Source: an uncultured Gemmatimonadota bacterium
GTDB lineage: Bacteria > Gemmatimonadota > Gemmatimonadetes > Gemmatimonadales > Gemmatimonadaceae
Direction: 5' to 3'
Length of the DNA: 5,053 nt
Assembly: GCA_946479015.1 (NCBI GenBank)
Contig: CAMLEQ010000307.1
Span: forward strand, 1-5,053
Positions 1-5,022 of the stretch are shown piece after piece. Each line of letters begins with the position of its first letter. The stretch's first letter is position 1. The position numbers and the translations under genes were made by a program. Below the pieces are notes generated by a model, which saw nothing but the letters and a program-made list of their open reading frames with translations, was not told the origin of the DNA and ran no database searches.

Positions 1-19
1 TTCCATGGTGGTCTAGCGA

Positions 20-817
20 CTATGCCCTAGTCCCCCCGCCCCCCACCCTCACCGCCTGCACGAAATTCACCCTCGATAGCCCTCCCCGCGACACGTAGTG
101 CGCCAGCTCCTCCGCGCCGAGCACCTCGCGCGCGATGGTGCGGTCGTCGCGGCCGGCGGCGATCCCCCGCTCGATGGCGGCGATGGTCTCCTCCAGCCAG
201 TCGGCTTTCGCGAGGAGCGCATCCACCGGGTTCGGGACGAGGCCGCGGTGCGCGTCGAAGAGGCGCGCGGGGCGCAGCTCGGCCGCGGCGCGCACGCTGC
301 GCGCGAGCGCGCGCGGATCCTCGCCAGGGTGCGCGACTCGCACCTTCACGCCGAGAAAGAGATCGCCGGCGAAGAGCGTCTCCCGCTCCGCGTCCCACAC
401 CACGTGGTGGTCCGCCGAGTGACCGGGGGTGGGGAGCAATCGCAGCGCGTCGGTGTCGAAGGGTGCCATCGGCGACGTGAGCCGTGGCGGCGTTCCCCAG
501 ATCACGCGGCGGTAGAGGCCGAGCGGCGGGTGCGCGGCGAGCGCGGCGCGCGTGGCCTCCGAGGCACCGATCGGGAGCCGGCCGCGCGCCGCGAGCTCCA
601 CGTTTCCCGCGTGGTCCTCGTGGTAATGCGTGAGCAGCACCCCGCTCGGGCGTGCTCGGTCGAGGAACGCGGCGAGCTCGCGGGCCACGGCGGGGAAGCC
701 GAGGTCGATGAGCACGCCGCGCACGAGGAACGCGCTCACCCCGTAGCCGATGGAACGGCTGATCCGCGTGGACATCACCACACGGGTGACGTCGTCATGG
801 CGTTCGAGGGTGAGCAT
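20..817 (-). CDS. MBL-fold metallo-hydrolase (glyoxalase II/beta-lactamase-like)
   Basis: A 265-residue metallo-beta-lactamase-fold hydrolase, probably cytoplasmic because no signal peptide is visible. The metal-binding set is complete: the H-Y-H-E-D-H motif at residues 64-69, the P-G-H at 131-133, the A-G-D at 150-152 and the D-A-H at 188-190. These are the ligands of a dinuclear zinc or iron site. The C-terminal part (about 200-255) is helical and resembles the accessory region of glyoxalase-II-like members. The substrate cannot be told from sequence; thioester, lactone or phosphoester hydrolysis are all possible. The ATG at 817 is preferred because the opening M-L-T-L-E-R-H then R-x-x-x-G-Y-G-V-S-A-F-L-V is the usual N-terminal strand pair of the family; an internal Met at residue 15 would cut it. 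No Shine-Dalgarno is seen. The last codons (residues 258-265, GGGGTRA-type) are encoded by runs of six G and look like low-complexity extension. Certain as to fold, open as to substrate. Confidence 0.93.
   Translation of the reverse strand: MLTLERHDDVTRVVMSTRISRSIGYGVSAFLVRGVLIDLGFPAVARELAAFLDRARPSGVLLTHYHEDHAGNVELAARGRLPIGASEATRAALAAHPPLGLYRRVIWGTPPRLTSPMAPFDTDALRLLPTPGHSADHHVVWDAERETLFAGDLFLGVKVRVAHPGEDPRALARSVRAAAELRPARLFDAHRGLVPNPVDALLAKADWLEETIAAIERGIAAGRDDRTIAREVLGAEELAHYVSRGGLSRVNFVQAVRVGGGGTRA
25..48 (-). repeat. Predicted G-quadruplex motif in the last codons of the MBL gene
   Basis: On the minus strand, which is the coding strand of the MBL-fold gene, four G-tracts occur: GGG (48-46), G6 (44-39), G6 (37-32) and GGG (27-25), with loops of 1, 1 and 4 bases. 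This fits the canonical G3+N1-7 quadruplex pattern directly. It sits immediately before the stop codon at 22-20, so it would also be present in the mRNA. Whether it folds or has a role in 3' end formation is inference. Confidence 0.55.
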
Positions 818-887
818 CCACGAAGTCTACGCCCCCGGCGTGCCGGCACGGCAGGGGGCCGTCGCCGTGGACCGGCCGTCACCAGGG

Positions 888-916
888 TGGACAGGGCGCG
901 CCCCCGCGCCTACTAT
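888..916 (+). promoter_or_regulatory. Sigma70-type promoter upstream of the greA leader
   Basis: TGGACA at 888-893 (5 of 6 matches to the -35 consensus), then a 17-bp spacer, then TACTAT at 911-916. An overlapping TATAAA lies at 914-919. It stands out as the only A/T-rich patch in a very GC-rich intergenic region. The expected transcription start is near 922-923, giving a transcript that runs through about 210 bases of leader to the terminator at 1101-1139 and then into greA. A nearly identical promoter precedes the membrane-protein gene at 1744-1772, which strengthens the call. Confidence 0.7.
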
Positions 917-917
917 A
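912..917 (-). promoter_or_regulatory. Possible opposite-strand -10 box for the MBL gene
   Basis: Read on the minus strand, the same A/T patch gives TATAGT (917-912), a 5 of 6 match to the -10 consensus. The hexamer 17 bp upstream (940-935, TCGTCT) is a poor -35. If used, transcription would start near 905 and give the MBL gene an 88-base 5' UTR. Symmetric -10 boxes firing in both directions are known in bacteria; use of this one is inference. A TAGACT (829-824) placed just before the MBL ATG is an alternative. Confidence 0.3.
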
Positions 918-921
918 AATC

Positions 922-1071
922 ATGCTCCATACCGAGACGATCGGCGGCGACACGCGCGTCCGCGCCCTGGCGGGCGCGGCGGCCCGTGCTGGGTGGTCTG
1001 AAGCTTGCTCCGCCGGTCGTGGCGGCGCCGCGCTCGATGCGCGCGCCGGATCGGAGTTCGCGCTCGGCTAG
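922..1071 (+). CDS. Possible 49-residue ORF in the greA leader (uncertain)
   Basis: An ATG at 922 falls almost exactly at the start predicted for the promoter at 888-916. It opens a 49-codon frame ending in TAG at 1069-1071, 29 bases before the terminator stem. The peptide begins MLHTETIGGDTRVRALAG and is rich in Ala, Gly and Arg, with one Trp and one Cys. I do not recognise it and see no membrane segment, no run of one amino acid as in an attenuator leader peptide, and no conserved motif. If translated it would be from a leaderless or near-leaderless mRNA, since no ribosome binding site can precede it. High G+C makes open frames of this length common, so chance is the leading alternative. 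Confidence 0.2.
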   Translation: MLHTETIGGDTRVRALAGAAARAGWSEACSAGRGGAALDARAGSEFALG

Positions 1072-1139
1072 CGACTGCGGCGGGAGAGCTGCTTGGCACA
1101 AGCGCCCGGCCCCCCACTGGCCGGGCGCTCCACTTTTTT
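923..1139 (+). ncRNA. Candidate structured greA leader RNA / terminated small RNA
   Basis: The interval between the predicted start near 923 and the T6 tract at 1134-1139 would make an RNA of about 215 bases. It contains three visible hairpins: 960-967 with 972-979 (8 perfect pairs, loop TGGC), 1024-1033 with 1039-1047 (9 pairs with one bulged C, loop TCGAT), and the terminator 1101-1111 with 1119-1129. It does not match the signature bases I know for tRNA, SRP RNA, tmRNA or common riboswitches. The layout resembles E. coli greA, whose leader is also terminated early to yield the GraL short RNAs. That parallel is positional; no sequence homology is claimed. It may be a regulatory leader, an independent small RNA, or both. 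Confidence 0.45.
1101..1139 (+). terminator. Intrinsic terminator 14 bp before the greA start
   Basis: A perfect 11-bp stem, AGCGCCCGGCC (1101-1111) with GGCCGGGCGCT (1119-1129), closes a 7-base loop and is followed after CCAC by six T (1134-1139). This is a textbook Rho-independent terminator on the plus strand. It cannot end the upstream MBL gene, which runs the other way, so it must terminate transcripts begun in the 818-1100 region. Those would otherwise read into greA. Confidence 0.85.
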
Positions 1140-1153
1140 GCTGTGACAATCCC

Positions 1154-1636
1154 ATGATCGAAGAGCTGAAGCAGAAGCTGGAGGCGGAAGTCAATCGCCT
1201 GCAGCACGAACTGAACGTCACGCTGCCGAACGAGATCAGGAAGGCGGTGGAGCTCGGCGACCTGCGCGAGAACAGCGAGTACAAGTCGGCGCTGGAGCGT
1301 CAGCAGTTCGTGCAGGCGCGGCTCGGCCAGCTCCGGCAGCGACTCAGCAAGCTCTCGCAGATCGACGTCACGCAGATCCCCGCGGACAAGGTGGGACTCG
1401 GCTCCCGCGTCACCGTGGAGGATCAGAAGACGAAGGGTACCGAGGTCTACAACCTCGTGTTCGGCGACGCGGTGGAGTTCGAGGAAGGGCACGTGACGAT
1501 GGCGTCCCCGATCGGACGCGCGCTCATCGGAAAGGGCGTGGGTGACGTGGCCGTGCTCAAGCTCCCCGCGATCACGCGGCAACTGAAGATCGTCGATCTG
1601 CAGACCATCCATCAGCAGGTGGCGCTCGAGGAGTGA
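1154..1636 (+). CDS. greA: Transcription elongation factor GreA
   Basis: GreA binds the secondary channel of RNA polymerase and stimulates cleavage of the 3' end of backtracked transcripts, rescuing arrested complexes. The product is 160 residues, close to the usual 158. The N-terminal antiparallel coiled coil spans about 1-70, with the catalytic tip G-D-L-R-E-N-S-E-Y at 35-43; D36 and E39 match the acidic pair D41/E44 of E. coli GreA. The C-terminal FKBP-like domain covers about 78-152 and contains the family hallmark S-P-I-G-R-A-L-I-G-K at 118-127. The frame is open far upstream, but the ATG at 1154 gives the correct coiled-coil start and lies just after an intrinsic terminator, so longer starts are rejected. 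No Shine-Dalgarno is present in the 14 bases between the T-tract and the ATG. It is followed by a strong hairpin at 1669-1706. Expression is probably controlled at the leader terminator. Confidence 0.98.
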   Translation: MIEELKQKLEAEVNRLQHELNVTLPNEIRKAVELGDLRENSEYKSALERQQFVQARLGQLRQRLSKLSQIDVTQIPADKVGLGSRVTVEDQKTKGTEVYNLVFGDAVEFEEGHVTMASPIGRALIGKGVGDVAVLKLPAITRQLKIVDLQTIHQQVALEE

Positions 1637-1668
1637 GCGCGGCGCCGCCGGCGCGTGCATGGTGACGA

Positions 1669-1706
1669 CGGAGGGGAGGGCGCCGATCGCGGCGCCCTCC
1701 CCTCCG
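1669..1706 (+). terminator. Strong hairpin downstream of greA
   Basis: A perfect 16-bp stem joins 1669-1684 (CGGAGGGGAGGGCGCC) with 1691-1706 around a 6-base loop, GATCGC. It begins 32 bases after the greA stop. No T-tract follows on the plus strand, so it may act as a Rho-assisted terminator or as a 3' stabilising hairpin rather than a classical intrinsic terminator. It also shows that the open frame running from 1659 into the next gene is not coding at this point. Confidence 0.6.
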
Positions 1707-1743
1707 CGCACGTGCCCCGTGGAGCGCAGCCAGGCAGGCCCCC

Positions 1744-1772
1744 TGGACAAGTCGAACGGCGGAACATACGAT
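1744..1772 (+). promoter_or_regulatory. Sigma70-type promoter for the membrane-protein gene
   Basis: TGGACA (1744-1749), a 17-bp spacer, and TACGAT (1767-1772). The predicted start near 1779-1780 leaves a 5' UTR of about 27 bases, which contains a GAGG ribosome binding site at 1794-1797, eight bases before the ATG at 1806. The architecture differs from the greA-leader promoter by a single base in the two hexamers (TACGAT versus TACTAT). Confidence 0.68.
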
Positions 1773-1805
1773 CCTGGCGACCTCATCCTTCGCGAGGCTC
1801 CGCTG

Positions 1806-2591
1806 ATGCCAGCCGTCGAGCTGCGGCCGCGTTCCGTCGCCGCCATGATCGACACCGTGGTCCACCTCATGCGGCAGCGGTACGCCGATTACTTGGTGGT
1901 CGCCATCGTCCCCGCGCTCCCCGCGTTCCTCGTGCTCGCCTTCGCGCCAGAGTCCGCGCTCACGCTGGCCACGCGGCTGTGCCTCGTGTTCTCGCAGCCG
2001 GTGACCGCGGTGGCGACCGCCGTGCTCGTCAGCGGCGCGTACCGGGGAGAAACCACCACCACGGGGGAAGCGCTCCGGAAAGCCGGCCGCCTGCTGCGCT
2101 CGTCGATCAACGTCAACATCTCGCGGGGCGTCCTCGTCCTGCTGGGCGCCCTGTTGCTGATCGTCCCCGGCTTCATCGTGCTCGCGTGGGTGTACGTGGC
2201 GCTCGTGGTGCTCGCGCTCGAGGGCACGGACATCAACGGCTCCCTCCGCCGCTCGCGCGAGCTCGCGCGCGGCTCGGTGGGGCGGATCTTGGGGACGTGG
2301 CTCGCGGTGACGGTCGCCTACTTCGTCGCCGTGCTGTCGTTCGGCTTCGTGGTGGGGTGGATCGCCGGCCTCACGGTGCACCACCTGTCGCCCCGGCTGG
2401 CGGAGGTGGCCGGCACACTCGGCACCCTGATCTTCCTTCCGCTCGCCATGATCGCGCCGGTGGTGGTCTACCACGACCTGCGGATCCGCAAGGAAGGGCT
2501 CGATCTCGAGCTGCTCGCCGCGGACATCGATCGGGACGTGGCGCAGCAAGCGGGCGTTCCCGCCGTGGGGGCGATCGCGCCCGAGACCTGA
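1806..2591 (+). CDS. Multi-pass membrane protein, GPDPase membrane-domain-like
   Basis: An integral inner-membrane protein of 261 residues with hydrophobic segments at about 28-47, 57-78, 107-122, 123-138, 163-188 and 203-224. The stretch L-L-L-I-V-P-G-F (117-123) followed by V-L-A-L-E-G (135-140) and S-L-R-R-S-R-E-L-A-R-G (146-156) is the recognisable core of the family annotated as glycerophosphoryl diester phosphodiesterase membrane domain or YciC-like. So is the cytoplasmic end V-Y-H-D-L-R-I-R-K-E-G (221-231). No phosphodiesterase catalytic domain is attached, so enzymatic activity should not be assumed; the molecular function of such proteins is unknown to me. The ATG at 1806 is chosen over an in-frame GTG or ATG further up because it has GAGG at 1794-1797 and a promoter at 1744-1772, while the upstream codons overlap the greA hairpin. 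The gene ends 7 bp from the convergent glpD stop. Confidence 0.87.
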   Translation: MPAVELRPRSVAAMIDTVVHLMRQRYADYLVVAIVPALPAFLVLAFAPESALTLATRLCLVFSQPVTAVATAVLVSGAYRGETTTTGEALRKAGRLLRSSINVNISRGVLVLLGALLLIVPGFIVLAWVYVALVVLALEGTDINGSLRRSRELARGSVGRILGTWLAVTVAYFVAVLSFGFVVGWIAGLTVHHLSPRLAEVAGTLGTLIFLPLAMIAPVVVYHDLRIRKEGLDLELLAADIDRDVAQQAGVPAVGAIAPET

Positions 2592-2598
2592 GGGGGCG

Positions 2599-4245
2599 CT
2601 ACCGCTCGATCCCGAACATCCGCGCCACCTCCTTGCCGTAGCGCGCCAGCTCCCCGTCGATCTGGTCGGTGTGCCAGCCGAGGAGCGGCGCGACCACGCG
2701 CGCCACCGCCGGCGCGGCGGCCATGCCGTGGTCGCGCGTCTCGAACGCGACGTGCAGCCGCCGGATGAGGAGGTCGGCGAGCGTGAGCGCCATCTCGTGC
2801 TCCACCGCCCAGTGCAGCTCGGCCACGATGTACGGCAGGCCGGGAGCCACCTGCGCGGCCAGGGCGTGGTTGCTGCCGACGATCGCCCACACCTCGCGCC
2901 ACTCGGTGCCGTAGGCGTGCACCAGATGCTCGGAGAGGCCGCGGATGCCGATCGACGCCCGCGCCATCTCGAGCTCCCGGTCGAGCGATGCGATCTCGCC
3001 ACCGGGGAGCGGCACGCGGTCGGTGGGAGCGCGCGGGGCGCCGATGCCGAGCGTCCTCGTCACCTCGTCCACCACCTCGGCGGCCATCGCGCGGTACGTG
3101 GTGAGCTTGCCGCCGCTCACGGTGAGGAGGCCGGGGCGCGTCCATGCCAGCGCATGCTCGCGCGACACGCTCCCCGGCGCACCGTCGCCGGCGGCGACGA
3201 GCGGGCGGACTCCAGCCCACGCGCTCACCACATCCGAGGGGGCGAGGTGCGCCGCGGGGAAGTACGCGTTGGCCGAGCGGAGCAGATACGCGACGTCCGC
3301 GCTCGTGGCGCGGACGCAGTCGAGCGGGCCCGCGTAGTCGGTGTCGGTGGTGCCGATGATCGTGAGCCAGCCGCCGGGGAGGATGAACATCACGCGGCCA
3401 TCGATGGGCGACGTGATGGTGAGCGCGCCCTTCGCGCCGATGCGGTCGCTCGGCACGGCCACGTGCACCCCCTTCGTGCCGCGCAGCTCCGGCGCGGCCT
3501 CCGGATCGGCGAGGCGGCGCACCGCGTCGCTCCACGGCCCGGTGGCGTTCACCACCGCGCGCGCGTCCACGCGCACGCACCGGCCGCCGAGTGCGTCGAG
3601 CACCTGCGCGCCGCGCACGCTCTCGCCGTCGAGCACCAGCTCCCGCACCGCGGCGTGGTTGAGCACCACCGCGCCCGCGCGCGCGGCGGCGCGGAGGGTG
3701 GCGACGGTGAGACGCGCATCGTCGGTGCCGGCGTCGAAGTAGCGCGCGCCGCCGCGCAGCCCGAGCTGGCGCAGTGCCGGCTCGAGCGCGGAGACGCGCC
3801 GGATGCCGAGCGGGCGGTGGCCGCCGATGTTGCGGAAGAGCGCGAGCGCGTCGTATAGAAAGAGTCCGGCGCGCAGCTTCCACATCGGCACGCGCGCGTG
3901 CTCGTACACGGGCCAGAGGAACTCGAGCGGGCGCACGAGGTGCGGCGCGATGCGGAGGAGCGTGCGCCGCTCGCGGCTCGCTTCATACACGAGGTGCAGC
4001 TCACCGTGCTCCAGGTAGCGCAGGCCGCCGTGCACGAGCCGCGACGAGCGGCTGGACGTGCCGCTGGCGAAGTCGTCCCGCTCCACCAGCGCCACCGAGA
4101 GTCCGCGCATGGCGGCGTCGCGGGCGATGCCGGCGCCGGTGATCCCGCCGCCGATCACCAGGACGTCGAACGGCTGGCGACCGAGCGCGTCGAGCGCCGC
4201 CGCGCGCGAGCGGGCGGAGAATCCGGCGTGGCGCGTCGCCGTCAC
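2599..4245 (-). CDS. glpD: FAD-dependent glycerol-3-phosphate dehydrogenase
   Basis: GlpD oxidises sn-glycerol 3-phosphate to dihydroxyacetone phosphate and passes electrons through FAD to the quinone pool at the inner face of the membrane. The product is 548 residues, close to the longer GlpD type (about 550). Features in order: Rossmann FAD motif G-G-G-I-T-G at 32-37 within F-D-V-L-V-I-G-G-G; the acidic residue of L-V-E-R-D-D at 55; S-S-R-L-V-H-G-G-L-R-Y-L-E at 67-79, a hallmark of GlpD; R-G-T-K-G-V-H at 255-261; the I-G-T-T-D-T-D segment at 297-303; A-G-V-R-P-L at 344-349 with the substrate-region Arg; S-G-G-K-L-T-T-Y-R at 377-385; and the C-terminal DAO_C helical domain from about 405. 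The GTG start at 4245 has GGAG six bases upstream (4255-4252) and places the FAD motif normally; a longer frame to 4389 adds only Pro/Arg-rich shadow sequence. No glpF or glpK is adjacent. Confidence 0.97.
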   Translation of the reverse strand: MTATRHAGFSARSRAAALDALGRQPFDVLVIGGGITGAGIARDAAMRGLSVALVERDDFASGTSSRSSRLVHGGLRYLEHGELHLVYEASRERRTLLRIAPHLVRPLEFLWPVYEHARVPMWKLRAGLFLYDALALFRNIGGHRPLGIRRVSALEPALRQLGLRGGARYFDAGTDDARLTVATLRAAARAGAVVLNHAAVRELVLDGESVRGAQVLDALGGRCVRVDARAVVNATGPWSDAVRRLADPEAAPELRGTKGVHVAVPSDRIGAKGALTITSPIDGRVMFILPGGWLTIIGTTDTDYAGPLDCVRATSADVAYLLRSANAYFPAAHLAPSDVVSAWAGVRPLVAAGDGAPGSVSREHALAWTRPGLLTVSGGKLTTYRAMAAEVVDEVTRTLGIGAPRAPTDRVPLPGGEIASLDRELEMARASIGIRGLSEHLVHAYGTEWREVWAIVGSNHALAAQVAPGLPYIVAELHWAVEHEMALTLADLLIRRLHVAFETRDHGMAAAPAVARVVAPLLGWHTDQIDGELARYGKEVARMFGIER

Positions 4246-4271
4246 GTGGCGCTCCGGGCGTGGCGCGCCGC
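4246..4271. promoter_or_regulatory. 26-bp divergent gap between glpD and methyltransferase starts
   Basis: Only 26 bp separate the glpD GTG (4245, minus) from the preferred methyltransferase GTG (4272, plus). The gap holds the glpD ribosome binding site (GGAG on the minus strand, 4255-4252). No recognisable -10 or -35 fits here, so at least one promoter must lie inside the opposing coding sequence. The heptamer GTGGCGC recurs at 4228-4234, 4246-4252 and 4260-4266. It may be a binding site or simply a product of GC-rich codon use. Confidence 0.35.
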
Positions 4272-4883
4272 GTGAGCGACCGCGAGCGCTGGGAGGCGCG
4301 GCACCTCGCCGCGGGGGACGCGTCTCCCGGGGAGCCGTCGCCGTGGGTGATGTCGCGGGCACTCGCGCTGGGTTCGGGCGGGGTGGCACTCGACCTCGCG
4401 TCCGGGCGCGGACGTCACGCCGTTCCGCTGGCGGCCGCCGGCGTGCGCGTGGTGGCGGTGGACATCAGCGAGCACGCCGTGCGCGTCGCGCGGCGTGCGA
4501 GCCTGGGGGCGGTGCACGGCGTGGTGGCGGATGCCAGCGCGCTCCCATTGCGCGCCGGCGCCTTCGACGTCGTGCTCTGCGTCCGCTTCCTGGACCGTGT
4601 CCTCCTGCCGCGTCTGCCGCATCTGCTGCGCCCCGGAGGCGCGCTCGTGTGCGAGATCTTCACCGACGCGCAGCGAACACTCGGGCGGGGACCAAGCGAC
4701 CCAGCCCACCTCCTCCGTGCGGGCGAGCTGCCGGCGCTCGTCCATCCGCTGCGCATCGTCGAGTACCACGAGGGCCTCGCGCGCGATCTCTCCGTCCAAG
4801 ACTATGTCGCCCGCATCGTCGCGGTCAATGACGGAGGTCGCCTCGGCGCCACGGAACAGACGAGTACGCACGTTTCGTGCTAA
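4272..4883 (+). CDS. Class I SAM-dependent methyltransferase
   Basis: A 203-residue soluble methyltransferase of the small TehB/thiopurine-like type. It has a Rossmann fold with motif I, L-D-L-A-S-G-R-G-R-H-A, at about 40-50, the ribose-binding acidic residue in V-A-V-D-I-S at 62-67, the adenine-site V-V-A-D-A-S-A-L-P at 84-92, motif IV F-D-V-V-L-C-V-R-F-L-D-R at 98-109 and the R-P-G-G turn at 120-123. The opening S-D-R-E-R-W-x-x-R-H is typical of this family and fixes the start at GTG 4272; a GTG four codons earlier (4260) is the alternative. No clear ribosome binding site precedes either. The last 25 or so residues, rich in Thr, Gly and Ser, are less family-like than the rest. The substrate cannot be predicted; relatives act on small molecules such as oxyanions or thiols. 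It is divergent from glpD, with no evident functional link. Confidence 0.88.
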   Translation: MSDRERWEARHLAAGDASPGEPSPWVMSRALALGSGGVALDLASGRGRHAVPLAAAGVRVVAVDISEHAVRVARRASLGAVHGVVADASALPLRAGAFDVVLCVRFLDRVLLPRLPHLLRPGGALVCEIFTDAQRTLGRGPSDPAHLLRAGELPALVHPLRIVEYHEGLARDLSVQDYVARIVAVNDGGRLGATEQTSTHVSC

Positions 4884-4893
4884 GGCCGAGTAC

Positions 4894-4921
4894 GGGACGC
4901 GGGGCGGGGGACGCGGGGCGC
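4894..4921 (+). repeat. G-rich heptad repeats, left arm
   Basis: Four consecutive heptads: GGGACGC (4894-4900), GGGGCGG (4901-4907), GGGACGC (4908-4914) and GGGGCGC (4915-4921), beginning 10 bases after the methyltransferase stop. The G-tracts fit the canonical quadruplex pattern on the plus strand. Positions 4901-4917 are perfectly inverted relative to 5006-5022. Confidence 0.75.
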
Positions 4922-5022
4922 GGGCTGGTCGGGAGGGATCGCGATCACCAGGCGTGCTCCGCGTCGCCGCGAGGCGGATCGACGTCGTTCCCCCGCGTCC
5001 CGCGTCCCGCGTCCCCCGCCCC
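4901..5022. repeat. 17-bp perfect inverted repeat built from heptads
   Basis: GGGGCGGGGGACGCGGG at 4901-4917 is the exact reverse complement of 5006-5022. The arms are separated by 88 bp, which include the 10-bp palindrome GATCGCGATC (4937-4946) flanked by CTGGT (4925-4929) and ACCAG (4947-4951). No ORF with coding character is visible in the interval. It could act as a terminator-like structure for the methyltransferase transcript, or be part of a dispersed noncoding repeat element. Confidence 0.65.

Noticed and set aside
923..1100. tRNA, SRP RNA, tmRNA or known riboswitch in the greA leader
   Set aside because: No TTCGA-type T-loop, no SRP GGAA/AGCA core, no tmRNA tag region and no riboswitch signature I know could be found by eye.
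1142..1157. Extended -10 (TGTGACAAT) directly before greA as a leaderless promoter
   Set aside because: The predicted start would fall at about 1157, just inside the greA coding sequence, and the hexamer matches consensus at only four positions.
98..1636. A 512-codon plus-strand frame running antisense through the MBL gene into greA, as if GreA had a 352-residue extension
   Set aside because: The upstream part is Arg/Ala/Glu-rich shadow sequence opposite a gene with intact catalytic motifs. It crosses a promoter and a perfect terminator, and GreA is of normal length when started at 1154.
1659..1805. N-terminal extension of the membrane protein from an earlier in-frame start
   Set aside because: The codons overlap the 16-bp greA hairpin and the promoter at 1744-1772. 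The segment is not hydrophobic or family-like, and the ATG at 1806 has a good GAGG site.
2468..3883. Long antisense and alternate-frame ORFs across glpD (for example 2671-3858 plus, 2468-3883 minus)
   Set aside because: They have the Arg/Ala/His-biased composition of shadow frames in high-GC DNA and no recognisable domains; the real frame holds complete GlpD motifs.
4246..4389. N-terminal extension of GlpD to a GTG at 4389
   Set aside because: The added 48 residues are Pro/Arg-rich and lie opposite the methyltransferase N-terminus. The GTG at 4245 has GGAG at the right distance and normal spacing to the FAD motif.
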